A stretch of 6,765 nucleotides of DNA from an uncultured Devosia sp. (GTDB taxonomy: Bacteria > Pseudomonadota > Alphaproteobacteria > Rhizobiales > Devosiaceae), in the NCBI GenBank assembly GCA_934553185.1, contig CAKTFF010000112.1:1-6765 (forward strand). The letters run 5' to 3'. A program made the translations under genes and the position numbers. Below, piece after piece: positions 6,397 through 6,765 of the stretch; positions within the stretch are counted from its first letter, which is position 1; each line of letters starts with the position of its first letter. A model generated the notes under the pieces. The model saw only the letters and a list, made by a program, of their open reading frames with translations, was not told where the DNA came from and made no database searches.

Positions 6397-6765
6397 TCAG
6401 GCAGAAAGCAAGTCAAGTTTTGCACGAATATCCGTGCGAAGATCGTCGATGGGAATGGAGCGCCCATCTTGCTCGCGATGCCAGAAGGTCCACCCGTTGC
6501 ATGCTTCAGCACCCTGAACCAAAGCACCCACTTTGTGGATTGAGCCCTGATGTGTGCCGGAGACAAGTGAGCCGTCTGCACGAACCATGGCGAAGTAACG
6601 TTTCGTTAAGTCGGAAAGTTGCGTCCCTGGCTCGATCACACCTTGTTCAACAAGCAAACCGAAAGGGATGCGGGCTTCCTTGCGCTTGGGCGTGACCGAC
6701 TGCAGTGCTTCAAAGACGCTTGGTCGGATCGCCGCGATGCGCTTGAGCGCAGCGCTGACATAGGT
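6397..6765 (-). CDS. ccrM: CcrM-type adenine-N6 DNA methyltransferase, C-terminal part (partial, 5' end beyond window)
   Basis: The last 122 residues of a cell-cycle-regulated methyltransferase that methylates adenine in GANTC, a regulator of replication timing and transcription in Alphaproteobacteria. The catalytic domain with its DPPY motif is outside the window. What remains is the C-terminal extension typical of CcrM: FGLLVEQGVIEPGTQL, then RYFAMVRADGSLVSGTHQGSIHKVGALVQGAEACNGWTFWH and the final PIDDLRTDIRAKL. The segment SIHKVGALVQGAEACNGWTFWH is close to the hallmark CcrM C-terminal domain, needed for DNA recognition in characterised enzymes. The preceding residues (TPKRKEARIPFG) belong to the linker. 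The stop codon TGA is at 6399-6397, followed by an intrinsic terminator. The frame is intact throughout the visible part. Confidence 0.93.
   Translation of the reverse strand, partial: TYVSAALKRIAAIRPSVFEALQSVTPKRKEARIPFGLLVEQGVIEPGTQLSDLTKRYFAMVRADGSLVSGTHQGSIHKVGALVQGAEACNGWTFWHREQDGRSIPIDDLRTDIRAKLDLLSA

Overview
The window reads as core chromosome of a GC-rich alphaproteobacterium, probably Sphingomonadales. The evidence is the gene set and order: an SMC condensin subunit, a DsbA-type thiol oxidoreductase, a DUF721/DciA-like protein, the adenine glycosylase MutY, and the C-terminal end of a CcrM-type GANTC adenine methyltransferase. From memory this grouping is shared by many Alphaproteobacteria, including Caulobacter. 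The order-level placement is inference from protein style and was not tested by a search.

Layout. Positions 1-2867 (minus strand) hold the N-terminal ~955 codons of smc; its C-terminal head lies beyond the left edge. Positions 2868-3056 are non-coding and rich in hairpins. A signal-peptide-bearing CPHC oxidoreductase follows (3057-3902, minus), then a DUF721 protein (4013-4519, minus). A short divergent intergenic region (4520-4647) separates this leftward block from mutY (4648-5706, plus). MutY converges tail to tail, with one base between stop codons, on a DUF305 periplasmic protein gene (5708-6157, minus). Positions 6158-6396 hold the DUF305 upstream region, including a 15-base palindrome, and a clear intrinsic terminator for the next gene. 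The 3' end of ccrM (6397-6765, minus) runs off the right edge.

How the genes fit together. smc (chromosome compaction and segregation), the DciA-like gene (replicative helicase loading), mutY (repair of A opposite 8-oxoguanine) and ccrM (cell-cycle DNA methylation) are all chromosome-maintenance functions. The DsbA-type and DUF305 proteins are exported and act in the envelope. The DUF305 gene looks like an addition between mutY and ccrM. GANTC, the expected CcrM target, was found only three times in the window.

I see no mobile element, CRISPR array, RNA gene or undescribed multi-gene system. The findings are modest observations on ordinary core genes and their intergenic regions.
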